Shown: in pieces, positions 23,391-34,672 of the stretch
How positions within the stretch are numbered: the first letter of the stretch is position 1
Layout of the letters: the number at the start of each line of letters is the position of its first letter
Origin: Rehmannia glutinosa
Lineage: Eukaryota > Streptophyta > Magnoliopsida > Lamiales > Orobanchaceae
Length of the DNA: 64,000 bases
Reading direction: 5' to 3'
NCBI GenBank assembly: GCA_016081115.2
Contig: JABTTQ020001754.1
Location: forward strand, 1 to 64,000
Program-made: the position numbers and the translations under genes
Notes under the pieces: generated by a model
What the model was told of the DNA's origin: nothing
The model's input: only the letters and a program-made list of their open reading frames with translations
Database searches by the model: none

Positions 23391-24805
23391 TGTTGGGAAA
23401 TTTATTTGTATAGATTTTGATAGTGTATGTAAAACTTAGATTAGAATGTAGGCACCCCATTTTCTCGTTATAATTTAACTATGTAATAGATGAGATCTAT
23501 GTCCGAGTATCGAAGAAGCGAAGTTGAAAATCACGAAGTTGGATCAAGGACTTGATGATGAATCACCGTGAGTTGCGGCTAAGTATCAAAGAAGAGATTC
23601 ATAAGTACCAAAAGTGTGGTTTGTCAAATAGACTAACAAACAGTCATTCCTGATGCATGGAGAAGACTTAATAAAGGGGTAAAGCAGCAAAGGGACCGAA
23701 GAAAGCTGAAGAAATCCATTGGAATGAAAAGTCAAGAAGTTACCCAAAGTGGAAAGGGGAGAGATTGCAACCATAAAGTCAGTTTTGCCGAAAGAGTGCA
23801 AGAGGTCGAAACCAATGAGAAGTTCATTGAATCGTCAGCAGAAGTTTTTGGCAACTGGCAGTGGCATCAAATTAAGGTTGGGTCAACATCATTTTAAGCA
23901 TAACAAGACACGCCTAACGATCAACAAGTGAAGTTTGAAAAATATATATCTATTCAATGGAAACTTTTTCAACCGTCACTATATAAGGTTAAGGAACTTA
24001 TGAGAGAGAGTACGAATGACACAAGTGAAAATCGAGCAAAGCAAGCAAGCAAGCAAAAACACTCTCAAGCAATACACTCTAATCCTCAAACCTACATTCA
24101 AGTAACTCTATCCAATACACTCAGTGAAGGAAGAAAAGCTTCAACCAGCTTGACGAGAAATTTGTTTTAAAGAACAAAGGGTTTACACATCCAAGGATTG
24201 AAGGAAGTGCAATGAGGTTCAAGTTAGAACCAACTTTGAATCCATTGGAGGGCTTTGTGATTAATTCCAAGGGGTTGAAGGAGATGAAGTAGTGAGACAT
24301 CCGTCTTGTGTGAAGAAGCCGAGTCCTGAGTAGAGCCATTGTGTGATCAAGCCATACTGGGGTCGTTGTATTCATCTTGTAACAATTGTTGCATTAGTGG
24401 ATTACCTCTAGAAGTTAAAGAAGAGTAGAGCAAATGAATTACCCCATCCTTGAACCACTATAAATTGCCTTGTGTCTTTTTATTTTCAGCACTTTAATTA
24501 CTACATATTTTATTCTGCTGATCAAATTCAACTGATAATAACTTAATCAAAACAAGTGTTGTAAAACTATTTAACAAAAAGAGTGCAAGACTTCCACTGT
24601 TAAAAAACTCACTTCACTCAGCTGAGTTACTCTATCAACAGCTCAGTCAAGTCTGTTGAGTGGTTAACTCTCCTGTTGAGGTAAACTAAGTTGTCTTAAT
24701 GAAGCTGCTACTTGTCTGATTTAAAGATCAAAAATCAAAAATTGGTTAAGTTTATTCAACCCCCTCCCCCTTCTAGACTTAACACAACCACCCATTGGGA
24801 CCTAC
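23391..24805 (+). mobile_element. SIRE-type Copia 3' LTR (copy B)
   Basis: It starts TGTTGGGAAATTTATT and ends at about GGGACCTAC(G), about 1415 bp. The polypurine tract just upstream makes it the 3' LTR of the element split by Tekay. 'TATATAAGG' near 23979 is the probable promoter TATA. Its last base is mutated from the expected A. It is followed directly by minus-strand Athila sequence. Confidence 0.85.
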
Positions 24806-24846
24806 GCTCTTTTAACATCATTAGCTTGACGGAGACAACGGTAAAA

Positions 24847-25260
24847 TCATGGTGGGTCATTGAGCAAGACATCTCTTACTACCTTAATCATGTTTTGAAT
24901 CACATCATGTTCCCGCCATAAGACATCTTCCATGTGAGAATCGGTAGAGTCAACAATAAAATTATTATGCAAGACACATGCGTAACTACAAGCTATATCA
25001 AAAATTGAAAACGTCAAAATTTTGTCCAAAATATTCATGTCAAGTTTTCTATTTTTGACATCAATCAAAGTGTTAGGGATTGCCATGAATGGTCTACCTA
25101 ACAATATAGTATGATCTTTAAGATTATCTTTACTCTTTTCCATATCCAAGACAACAAAATCATTGAGAATTTTAAGACCACCTAATTGGACTAAAATATC
25201 TTCAACAATGCTTGTAGGACACCTAATGGACCTATCAACAAGTTGCAAACACAACCCAGT
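24847..25260 (-). pseudogene. Athila-type Gypsy aspartic protease fragment
   Basis: An open minus frame encodes LQLVDRSIRCPTSIVEDILV, then VVLDME and ILLGRPFMAIPNTLIDV, the conserved C-terminal half of the Athila/Tat gag-protease (…LILGRPFLAT…). The N-terminal active-site half (DLGAS type) would lie at about 25.3 kb, where the frame is disrupted. The frame ends at the junction with LTR copy B, so the downstream RT and integrase are missing. The family protease matures gag-pol. Confidence 0.8.
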
Positions 25261-25399
25261 GGACTATCAATTCCCCTAAATCTAATTATTTAAATATAGA
25301 GTAAGGCATAAGGTTAATTCCAACTACAAGATCCAGCATACATGTGACTTTTCTTACCATTCCCAAAAGAAATATTAATAATGAAACTACATGGATCTT

Positions 25400-26950
25400 G
25401 TTGTTTTGGGAATGGACTTAGGGATGGAATATGAGGTTTGTGGGGATTATCAGTTTCGTGGAAGGATGATCCCTTACTTGCCTCCGTTTTGCGTTTTCTT
25501 CACTTGCATCAACTTTGGTTTATGCTTTCGCAATACCGTGGGGTTAGACGAGACAATATAATAAGGAATCTAAATTTTATTATCATAAATCTCACCAATT
25601 TCAAGAATGGTGATGGCTTAAGCTTGCGCCGGTTGACTAGGCAATATGTCCTTCTTGAAGACATGTCAAGCTATCCCACCAAGTTGAGTAGCCAATTGGC
25701 CGACTTGAGCCTCAATTCGCTTAACAGAGGCTTCCAAGGAATCGAACTGCCTATTGTTACTCTTTTGTGTTGGTTGACTAACTTGAATAAAGAAATTCAA
25801 GCTCTCTTCTAATGTAGGTCGAGTGTTCTTTGAACAGAGTAGAATTTGTCCAACCCAAATTGGGGTGATTCCACCAACCAGGGTTATATGTTTGTGAAAA
25901 TGGGTCATTCCTTGGCTATTATTGGAATCCTTGAATGACATTAGCTTGTGTGTGTCCATCGACTGACTGCTTAGTGAGTTTTGCTAAGTGTTTGGTGATC
26001 TAATAGGATGGAGACACCTCATTTGTTGTAGCAAGACGTCTACTGTGTTGCGAATTACTGCCCATCGACTGACATCATAAATCTCTTGCACCGTATGTGC
26101 ACCCATATCACCTTTGGTTGCATTGTCAACTATGTATTGATAATTATGTGCCAACCCATCACTTAAAAATTGATTCAATAACTCCAAAGGATAATGATGG
26201 TGTGAGCACTAAATCAATAATTCCTTAAAGAGATCCTAAGCCTCGTGGAATGGTTCACCATATGATTGGCTACAAGTAGTGATTTTTTAGCCTGTAGATA
26301 TGTCGTCTTCTGCTAAGAATAATATATCCCCATTAATTTATTGTAAATTATCTCCCAATTAGGCAAAGAATTAGGAGACCGAGACATAAGCCATGACTTG
26401 GCTTGATCTTTTAGTGTGTAAGAGAAATACCTCATCGCAATTGATCTTCATACAACCCTTGCAATGAAGGGTTTGAATGACCGCATAAAACTCACGGATG
26501 AAGTGAGGGGATCTTCATTTAGATTCAATAAAAAGATGGCAATTGTTTGAAGTGGATCGTTTGACCTCGTAATTTCGCTATGCCTCTCCCAATTGGATAC
26601 ACGGTTGCCATCCCAATGGCGGGTCTAGCAAAATCCCACATCGAACGTTGTGGTTGTTCGTATTATTAGCCATTCCTGGTGCTTGTTCTTTGGTTCTTTC
26701 TTTGGAATTTGTTCTTGGTATTCCGTAGTGCTCTCGCTACTTTCGGGAGAATCATCGACTTCATCCCTTGTACTCTTTGCAACTCGATGGATTTCGCTCA
26801 CGTATGGAATTAAATCCAAATCCAAGATATCTCGTGTCCTTGCATAAACAACAAAAGAAAAGATCAAATACACTGTTGAAAATTTGTGTACTAAAAAAAT
26901 CACAATCTAGAAACATGGAAACTAAACACAATAATTACTATGCCTAAAGC
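25400..26950 (-). pseudogene. Athila-type Gypsy gag, minus strand
   Basis: Minus-frame pieces in order: GNRVSNWERHSEI near 26.58 kb (N-terminal region), ELLNQFLSDGL (26.18 kb), a gag core ending about 26.05 kb, NPGWWNHPNLGWTNS-like sequence (about 25.86 kb, the usual NPGWRNHPNFSW phrase) and RPTLEESLNFFIQ ... SLEASVKRIEAQVGQLATQL (25.82-25.67 kb). This is the Athila/Tat gag layout. Stops and frameshifts are common. It continues into the protease fragment. Confidence 0.75.
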
Positions 26951-26954
26951 TCTT

Positions 26955-26985
26955 CCCTTTTTCGCAATGGCGCCAAAAATTTGTT
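26955..26985 (-). promoter_or_regulatory. Athila-type primer-binding site
   Basis: The minus strand reads TTTTTGGCGCCATTGCG at this place, immediately after the LTR end GAACA. TGGCGCC(A/G)TTGCC-type sites are the usual Athila/Tat primer site. This fixes the orientation of the 24.8-27.1 kb element. Confidence 0.75.
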
Positions 26986-27110
26986 CAATTGCTAAACACC
27001 TAAATTAATCTAGCAATCCTCGCAAGAGTACAATATCAAATGTAGGGCAACAAATTATCCCATGGTGTCTCTCAAGGAAGACTTAGCCGACAAATAATTA
27101 ATGTGTATCA
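26986..27110 (-). repeat. 3' end of an Athila-type LTR (truncated)
   Basis: About 115 bases on the minus strand match the last ~120 bases of the solo LTR at 39209-40757: GCGAGGATTG, GTGTTTAGC and the GAACA end are shared. The rest of the LTR is missing; a SIRE gag fragment begins directly after. Confidence 0.75.
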
Positions 27111-27114
27111 CAAA

Positions 27115-27400
27115 TAAATCTATCTGCATTACATGATGAAATGTGGCTTGTGATAGAGGATGGGCCACTGCAAATACTAAAAGTGAACACCGTTGTAAGA
27201 AGAGCAGCCGCAGCTGAAGGAAAAGAAGTTGTTGCTGAAGCAATACTAGCCATGGTTGAAAAGCCAAGGACTGAGTGGACTAAGGAAGATAGGAAGAGAT
27301 AATACTTGGACAATGTGGCCAATGACATACTCTACAAGACATCGACAAAGCAATAGTCAATAAAGTCAAATCTTGCAAATCGCAAAAGAAATCAGAATAA
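27115..27400 (+). pseudogene. SIRE-type Copia gag fragment
   Basis: The plus frame encodes WLVIEDGPLQILKVNT, then VEKPRTEWTKEDRKR, a stop, and YLDNVANDILYKT. This order (IEDGP...W..ED.....NxxAxxxLxxxL) is the N-terminal part of Copia/SIRE gag. It stops abruptly and the next recognisable sequence is Athila gag. It could be the 5' part of the element whose LTR is copy B, separated by the Athila insertion, but this is not proven. Confidence 0.6.
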
Positions 27401-27404
27401 ACCG

Positions 27405-28150
27405 GACTTTACGAGAACGAGTATAGATGCTCCATCTGGGGGTGCACTGCTAGGGAAATATTCCAAGGAGGCACTAGAATTGCTAGAGGAGATGGCGAAC
27501 AACAGCTACCAATGGCCATCTGAGAGGTCTACTGTCCGACATGTGGCAGAAATTTAGGATGAGAAGGTCGCCATGCTCCCATAACAGGTATCCATGCTGA
27601 ATATGAAACTGGACGCGATGCAGCAAGTGACTCCAAGAGATCCTGATGTTGTTGAAGAAGAAGCAAACTTTGTGGGCTAACAAAGGAACTTCAACAACAA
27701 TTATAGAAATAATCGACACCCAACTACTATCATTCGGTGCGAAACCATGAAAATTCTCTTATGCTAACAATAAAAATGTTTTGCAGCCACCTCCGGGATA
27801 CAATGTGGGTAATCAAGGCAGAGCAGAGTCAAACAAAAAGAAAGCATCTGTTGAAGAGATGCTATCCTCGTTTATAGGAGAAACAAGGGCAAAACTTAAC
27901 AAAGATGAAGCAAAGATAGACAGGATAGAAGAACAAAGTCACTCGGGATGAACACGAACGTGAACGCAAGATCGAAATCTCTGGAAACACAAGTAGCCCA
28001 GATCGCAACTGTTGTGGGAGGACAACATCAAAAGGGCAAATTCCCAAGCAATACTGAGTTGAATCCGTGAGAACAATGCAATGCCATTCGTCTGATGGAT
28101 GGCAATGAAGGTTCACAGATTTCAAATGACACGGTTTAGCGAAAGTGATT
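27405..28150 (+). pseudogene. Athila-type gag C-terminal part, copy 1 of the pol-less derivative
   Basis: GGALLGKYSKEALELLEEMA and NNSYQWPSER (27.45-27.53 kb) are the Athila gag core. QPPPGYNVGNQGRAES (about 27.79 kb), EEMLSSFIGE (about 27.86 kb) and a terminal block equivalent to NPREQCNAI...LMDG (about 28.07-28.10 kb) follow. The frame then ends in a stop, where protease and pol should begin. There are several frameshifts and stops. It is parallel to copy 2 at 33.04-34.67 kb. Confidence 0.75.
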
Positions 28151-28819
28151 AGAAATCAAGTCCTGGTCAAGACGTAAAACTTAGCGCTCTATGGGAGGCA
28201 ACCCAATTTATTTCCTATTTTTGTTCATTTTTAATCGCCTTCAATTTTAATTGCAATTTTTTTTATTTCTATTAACTTAATTTTTAGTTTTGTTTAGTTT
28301 TTTTGAGTTGTTGCATAGAGGCATCACGGCAAACTCCCGATTTTGAAAAAAAGAGTACTTTAAAACAACCCCACATGGGCATGTGAGACCACACGACTGT
28401 GCCATGCGAGAGGACGAAATGCCCAAAGACCACACGACACGCTAAGGTGACCATCACACTGCCGCCCGTGTGAACGAGGGTCAAGACAAAGCAGCAGCAC
28501 ACGCCCAGGGCCACATGCCAAACCCATGTGGCATCACACTGGCCGTGTGGCCCATCAACAAGAAAATGGGCAGAACCAAATTCCTCCTATTTTTACTCCA
28601 AAATCTCACTTTTTCTCCCACTTTCTCCTACACAAACCCTAACATACGAAAATTCTCTCCCCAAACTCTTCTCTCCAAATTCACCATAAATCTCAACCCA
28701 AAAACACAAACCCTTACTCCTCTCAAGAAAACTCACCACCAAAGGTTTTCGAATTTCCAACTTCTCCAAGTTCTACACCAAGTTTGGGGGTCCTCCAAAA
28801 CTCCAAAGTTCAGATTTTC
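28150..28819 (+). other. Spacer with GGGAGGCAACCC motif and CACGGCCGTG-type palindromes
   Basis: The gag stop is followed within about 50 bases by 'TATGGGAGGCAACCCAA', a phrase usually found after the integrase in Athila/Tat elements. From about 28370 to 28560 there are several CACACGRC/GCCGTGTGG words. Then comes a CT-rich leader ('CTCCCACTTTCTCCTAC'-like). No gene; reading frames here are chance. Confidence 0.6.
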
Positions 28820-30094
28820 ATGGCTTCTAGAGATGAAAGAGGAACAAGGAAAAATACAAGAAGAAGAAGGAAGCCGACTCCGGAGCCCAAACCTCGAGCC
28901 TCAACCAATATTCGACCCCAAAGAGCCCGAAGCTTCAAATATCATCTTGCCAAATGACACACACTGTGCTAGATAGGCGATATTTACTTTCGTCCCATGG
29001 TTTAACACAAGGTATCCCGATGGACCTCGCTTCTTACTAATTTAGGTTTATTGGAGGATTTTAGAGCTATGTGTGGTAGAATTAATTAACATGAATTTTG
29101 AATGGGAATTGGGCCACTTATTCTAAGTTATCACACACTCTGAATTTTTGAGTAGCTTTGAATTGGTGGTTCGAAAAAGAAACTTGATAGGAATTAGGTT
29201 TCGATCGGGAATGAGCCGAGGAACTAAGTATTGATGATTAAATGAATTTTACAAAACTCCGCTTATGGGGTTGAGGAGCACGAAGAGTTTGATAAGGATA
29301 GGTTTTGGAGAAAAATAATCGAAAACAAATCTACAGCCGGGTACCTCAAAGACGCCTATTATTCAAAACCCAAAGATTCGCTATGTTCAAGGAGCCTTAG
29401 TCAAAAACAATTTTTGCGAGGGGAGGAGAGTAGAGGGCGTTGACGGTAGATGAATTATTCATCATATGGTGTATGGCGTCGGGGGATTGAAATTGTGCTA
29501 AACGTTGGCTATGATAGCCTGATAATTTGATAGATAAGAAAATCGAGAGGGTGGAATTTGCATTGTGAGGATGATTACCCTATTGCTGAATATTTCAATA
29601 TTAACTTGGAGGGGTATGAGGAGGCCGCGGGGCCTAAATTGATTGATCTGACCGTTCTAACTGCTATGAAAATGATAAAATTCGATGGGCGTGATTACTA
29701 GCTTAATCAAGCAGATAGAACAATGGTTAGGCTCCCTAAACCCGAAGCGACATCCATTAGAAATAGAGGTAATTGGCTTCTTAGAGAGGAACAGGGGGTT
29801 GCTGCTCAAGAAGAGCATGATGAGCCAATGAGGGAGATGCCAGAATCCTCTAGACAAGGGGATGACCGGCCATTGACTATGAATGAGAGGCTCGAAAGGG
29901 TGGAAGCTGACGTGGGCAAATTGATAGATGACACATATCAGTTGATGACTACAACTAATGAGTATCACCAGGAATACTCACAATGATTTGATGCCATCAC
30001 CCAGTAGCAGCAGCATATGTACGAGATGATGTCTCGTATGGACCAGTGGCATATCTCACAGGGCCACTACCCTCCACCTCCACCACCACAGTGA
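28820..30094 (+). pseudogene. ATHILA ORF-1-type gene, copy 1
   Basis: The ATG at 28820 (MASRDERGTRKNTRRRRKP) opens a basic N-terminus. A one-base insertion near 28890 shifts the frame relative to copy 2. Downstream pieces match copy 2: WWFEKET-/FYKT-like (29.17-29.26 kb), a GGxICxGxMITPIAEYFNI equivalent (about 29.56-29.61 kb) and a good C-terminal stretch with NERLERVEADVGKLIDDTYQ (about 29.88-29.94 kb). It ends with a proline run and TGA at 30092-30094. The order of motifs is that of the ATHILA ORF-1 family. Function of the family is unknown. The copy is broken by frameshifts and stops. Confidence 0.65.
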
Positions 30095-31539
30095 TCCAAG
30101 TAAGTACTTATTATGCATTCCTCTACTTTTTGATAATTTCCTCATATGTTTGGGACGAAGCATATTTTAAGTTTGGGGGGTTGTCAAGAATGCATAATCT
30201 AGTACTTTTGCATTACATTTAGATTGCATGTAGAGCATAAAAAATTTGCATAAAAATTGATTTTTATTTAATGTTTATTTTTAGCACGTTTAATTGCTTT
30301 TGTGTGTATTTTTAATCAAGATTTTGAAAATACTCCCACTTCCGTGATGATTTTTACTATGAGCATTTGATTTTATGAGATGACATATTCTTGTGAATAT
30401 TGTGATGAATAGTTGAGGAGAAGTCATTTATTTGTTTGGCAATAGTTAAGAAAATTGGGTATTTGAGCATGTTGCGAAAAAAATAAGCATGTGAGCTTTT
30501 GTGCCTTAAACTGCTTTTTATTATGCATCTTATTTTTTTTTCTTGAGTGTGTCATTTATGATTGATAGAACTCTAGAACTTGCTCTGGTATCTTCATTGA
30601 AGCCATGTGTGTGTGCAATTTTTGAAAATGATTTAAGGTCATCTTTGTTGAGCCACTTAGCCTAAAAAGCCTACCTATGAATTCATGATTCCCTAGTCAA
30701 CCAATTTTGAGCCAAAATATTTTATTGTTAGCCACATTAATCTTTAAAATTGAAAACATGATTTTGTCACTGAAATTTCTTGAGCTTGTAGAAAATGAAC
30801 AAGTTTGGGGGAGATGTGGTGAAAATTTAAGGAAAAAAAAAGAGAGAGAGGAAGTTGGCAAAAAGAAAGAGGGATGAGCAGTATCTAGGTGAATGAAAGA
30901 ATAAAAAAGCTCGAAAAAGAACGAAAAATTCTGAAAATTGTGAAAAAAAAAATAAGAGCTTTAGGCTAGAAAAAAAAAGAGAATAGGCAAAAAAGCCTAA
31001 GAAAAAGGAGAAACAAGGGTGGAGTTGAGTTGAAAAAGAAAATATCTTGAAAGAATGAGTATTATGCTGAAATTGGGTTGGTGAATTGCAAGTATGTGCT
31101 CTTAAATTCTATTTTCTCAAGTCAAGTGACTTAATCCAAATTTTTTCTACCTTTACCAAATAGCCTACATAACCAAATGAAAAGTCCTTTTTGATTCTTA
31201 GATTGTGCACACAAAAGTGGTCGAGATGTTAGACGATTTGCAAGCCTATGGTAGTTCTACTTTCACTGAATTGAATTTGAAATAAACACTATCCATACAC
31301 TTCTGAGAGTCGAGGGATACACTACTTACTTGTGAGTCACGATGTCAAGTACCCAAGAGAGTATTGACTATGTCGAGTTTATGAATGAAGACTTCTTGAT
31401 TATGAATTACATGGTTTTCTTAAGTATGGAGTCAAATGCTATTAAATGTTCATAGTGTTCTTGTGTATTCTTTTTACCCCTTGATATTATTTTTCTTAAT
31501 TTGCTCGAGGACGAGCAATGCTTTAAGTTTGGGGGATTT
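30095..31539 (+). other. Long noncoding 3' tail of Athila derivative copy 1
   Basis: No gene seen. Landmarks are 'AAGTTTGGGGGGTTGTC' near 30169, a purine-rich stretch (30830-31060) and the terminal 'CTCGAGGACGAGC...AAGTTTGGGGGA' polypurine tract at 31504-31536. Compared with copy 2 (36495-37335) it holds about 640 extra bases between about 30700 and 31335. Confidence 0.7.
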
Positions 31540-32998
31540 TGATGTGTGTAAAATATACGTGCATTTTGGGGGTTAAAATGATATATATTTGATGCATTTG
31601 CACGCATGTTTAGTATGTTTTTACCTGGTTTCATTAGAAAGGCATGATACTGCGTATTTTTGTAACTTTTTACAGGAAACGGAGCTTAAAATGAAGAAAT
31701 ATTAGTTGAAATGTCCGGATAGGATTGACGAATGCAAAGAGAAGATCAAATTGACGAAGAAAATGGACAAAAACACTTCACATGGCCGAACATGTGCTGT
31801 CACACGGCCGTGTGAAAATGCCGATTGGAGTCACATAACCGCAGGTGAAGAAAGGGAAAAACAGGGATTAACCTTAACGCATGACCAGACCATGTAGGCC
31901 CATACGGGCGTGTGGGAAAGGGCAACCCAAGACACCACACGGCCGTGTAGGACTCTGCGGACGTATTTTTTCGGAGTTCTTTTCCCGTTGCAACTCTACA
32001 AGTGATATCTCCAAGCATCTATAAAAGGGACCCAAGGCTTACACGAAAATTCATTCATTCATACAGAGAAAACACATCAAATTACACAGGAACGCAAGAA
32101 TCAAAGATCTTCTGAGAGAGGAAAGCTAGGTCGCGAAGAACACCATAAGGCCTTTCGCATCTACGGGAGCATAAGATCTTCGAAGGCTTAGGAGGGGAAT
32201 CCATCCTGACAAGAAGGGGTTTTCTTTCTATGTCTAAATCTCTTGTCTGTGCTTAAACGATGTCATAATGTTGATTTTGAATTTGTCTATGAATTTGTTA
32301 TCAATGTTTGGCTAATCTTTCAGATCTTAGGGGCATAATCAAAACTGTGGATTCATGTTAAATCTTGATTAATTATTTTCTTAATTGATTCATATTTTCT
32401 ATTTTATGAATTCGAGTGCTTATTCTTAATTTCTTATTATTTGGCCGGGAATAATTTGCATGTCATATTTGTTAGTCCGAGATTCGGGAGATGAGTTCTA
32501 ACAAAGACGAAAATAAAATTAAGACATAAACGGGTGTAACGAGTCGGAAGACCTACAACTGTTTGTGAGGAGTCATTCAATTCATAGATCTTTTGGGAGT
32601 TAATAATAGTTGTAACGTATCGGGAGATCTACAATTGTTATTAATCTACTGTTTATTTATCACCTCAGCGAGGGAATAGACTATCTTAGGAACTGAACCC
32701 ATAAAATTGCATGAATTGGTTTTGAAACTTTAATTGGATTTAATATTGAAGAAACAAGTTGAGATTATGTGCCTAAGGTTGCTCCTGTAGTTGTTGAAAA
32801 TACTTGTAGGGTTCACAAATTTATTTTATTTTTATTGTTATTTTCGATTTTAATAAAATTGGATATTCGGTCGCTTCAATAAAATTGGAATGCAATGTTA
32901 TTATAGCGTAAGTGTTTCACAAATCAATCCCTGAGGAATACGACCTTGCTTGCCATTAATCTATAAACTACACTGTACACTTGCAGTTGTATGATCCA
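31540..32998 (+). mobile_element. Athila-derivative LTR 1
   Basis: It starts TGATGTGTGTAAAATATACG right after the polypurine tract and ends TGTATGATCCA, followed by the primer-site remnant TTTTTGGCGAACAC. Length is 1459 bp; it aligns along its length with LTR 2 (37336-38817). It includes CACACGGCCGTGTG (31799-31812) and a TATAAAAGGGACCC promoter-like box near 32020. Confidence 0.85.
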
Positions 32999-33002
32999 AA
33001 AT

Positions 33003-33025
33003 ATTTTTGGCGAACACTTTCCCCC
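33003..33025 (+). promoter_or_regulatory. Degenerate Athila-type primer-binding site
   Basis: TTTTTGGCGAACACTTTCCC follows the LTR end by a few bases. It keeps the TTTGGCG core of the Athila/Tat primer site but not the following CC(A/G)TTGCC. The gag coding remnant starts only about 20 bases further on. Confidence 0.5.
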
Positions 33026-33034
33026 CAGTAAAAT

Positions 33035-34672
33035 GCTGCAACTAAAATCTGAGATCGCCCAGTTTAGGCATTTAGATGCTGAGCCACTATATGAAGCATG
33101 GGATCAATTCCGGGAATTACTGAGAAAGTGCCCTCAACACGGATATTTCGATTACCAATAGGTCCAGTATTTCTATAATGGTTTGAGTGGAAATACGAGA
33201 ACGATTATAGATGTTGCATCTGGGGGTGCACTGCTAGGGAAATGTCCCGATGAGGCACTAGAATTGTTAGAAAAGATGGCAAACAACAGTTATCAATGGC
33301 CATCCGAGAGGTCTGCTGTCCGACGTGTGGCAGAAGTTCAGGAAGAGAAAGTCGCCATGCTCATAGAACAAGTATCCTTGCTGAATATGAAACTGGACGC
33401 GATGCAGCAAGTGACTCCAAGAGATCATGTTGTTGTTGAAGAAGAAGTGAACTTTGTGGGCCAACAGAAGAACTTCAACAACAATTATACAAATAATCAG
33501 ACACCCAACTACTATCATCCGTAAGGGTGTTTGTTTGGCCATACCGAACCGAATCGAACCGAAATTTCGGTTAACCAAAATTTTGGTTGGCCAAAAACCC
33601 AAACTGAAACCGAACCGGCCGAAAATATTTAATAAATCCTACAAAATGCATGAGTATATCCTACAAAATATTTAATAAATCCTACAAACCGAATTCACAA
33701 GATTTTTAAAAACTTAATTATGATGGATGGATCTTGTTTTATAATTTTAAAAATTTAAGAACATATATGTTTGTATTTATAGAAACTATTATGAAGACTA
33801 TATGTATACTGAATGCAGTAGGAATAATTATGATTGTTCACATGCATTATATTTCACTGATGCACCCAAGATGAGGTATGACAACATAATACCATATTAA
33901 TTGATGATTTTAAAGCATTTAATTAGTAATGGAAGTTATTAATACCATAGTGATGGTTTGGATATGAGAAAATATACTTTCGATTTTTTTGAAGCAAAAA
34001 TTGCTTTTTTTTTTTTATGAGAGTTGCTATTCAATATAAAAACTTATGATGTATATATAAATCAAAAAAAAAATTCTAAAAACATTTCGGTTTTTCGGTT
34101 GGTTCGGTTAATCGGCCTTCCAAAATCGAACCGAACCGAAAACCAAAATTCTGAAAATATGAAAATCGAAAACCGAACCAAAATTTTCGGTTCGAACTGA
34201 ATTTTTGGTTCCGGTTCGGTTCGGCCGGTTAACCGAACTGTGCACACCCCTAATTATCCGGGGTTGTGAAACCATGAAAATTTCTCTTATGCTAACAATA
34301 AAATATTTTGCAGCCACCTCCGGGATATAATGTTGGTAACCAAGGCAGAGCGGAGTCAAGTGAAAAGAAAGCATATGTTGAAGAGATGCATATCCTCGTT
34401 TATCGGAGAGACTAGAGCAAAACTTAACAAGGATGAAACAAAGATAGATAGGATAGAAGAGCAGGTCACTCGACTGAACATGAACGCAAATGCAAGACTG
34501 AAATCTCTGGAAACACAAGTAGCCATCGCAACTACTGTGGGAGGCCAACATCAAAAGGAAAAATTCCCAAGCTTTACTAAGCTGAATCCGAGAGAGCAAT
34601 GCAATGTCATTCATCTGATGGATGGCACTAAGGGTTCACAGATTTCAAATGACACGGTTCAACGAAAGTGAT
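33035..34672 (+). pseudogene. Athila-type gag C-terminal part, copy 2 (interrupted by a hAT MITE)
   Basis: The frame starts in mid-gag with QLKSEIAQFRHLDAEPLYEA, followed by WDQFRELLRKCPQHG, one stop (TAG at about 33160) and FYNGLSGNTRTIIDVASGGA, then LLEKMANNSYQWPSER. At 33522-34252 a MITE intervenes. The C-terminal part resumes with QPPPGYNVGNQGRAES and ends ...ISNDTVQRK and TGA. The N-terminal third of gag is absent, and protease/pol are absent after the stop. An intact Athila gag continues into protease and RT. Confidence 0.75.
33522..34252. mobile_element. hAT-type MITE inserted in gag (731 bp)
   Basis: It is bounded by 8-bp target duplications ATCATCCG (33514-33521) and ATTATCCG (34253-34260), which differ by one base. 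The ends are TAAGGGTGTTTG... and ...TGCACACCCCTA, a hAT-like terminal inverted repeat (TAGGGGTGTGCA). Subterminal regions are full of CGGTTCGGTT / AACCGAACCG words in opposite orientations. There is no transposase, so it is non-autonomous. Copy 1 of the host gag lacks the insert, giving the empty site. Confidence 0.85.

Noticed and set aside
28470..28976. 168-codon plus-strand frame, and its equivalent at 34966-35523
   Set aside because: These frames run through the palindromic spacer and CT-rich leader; only the downstream part overlaps the real ORF-1-type gene, whose ATG is at 28820 (lost in copy 2).
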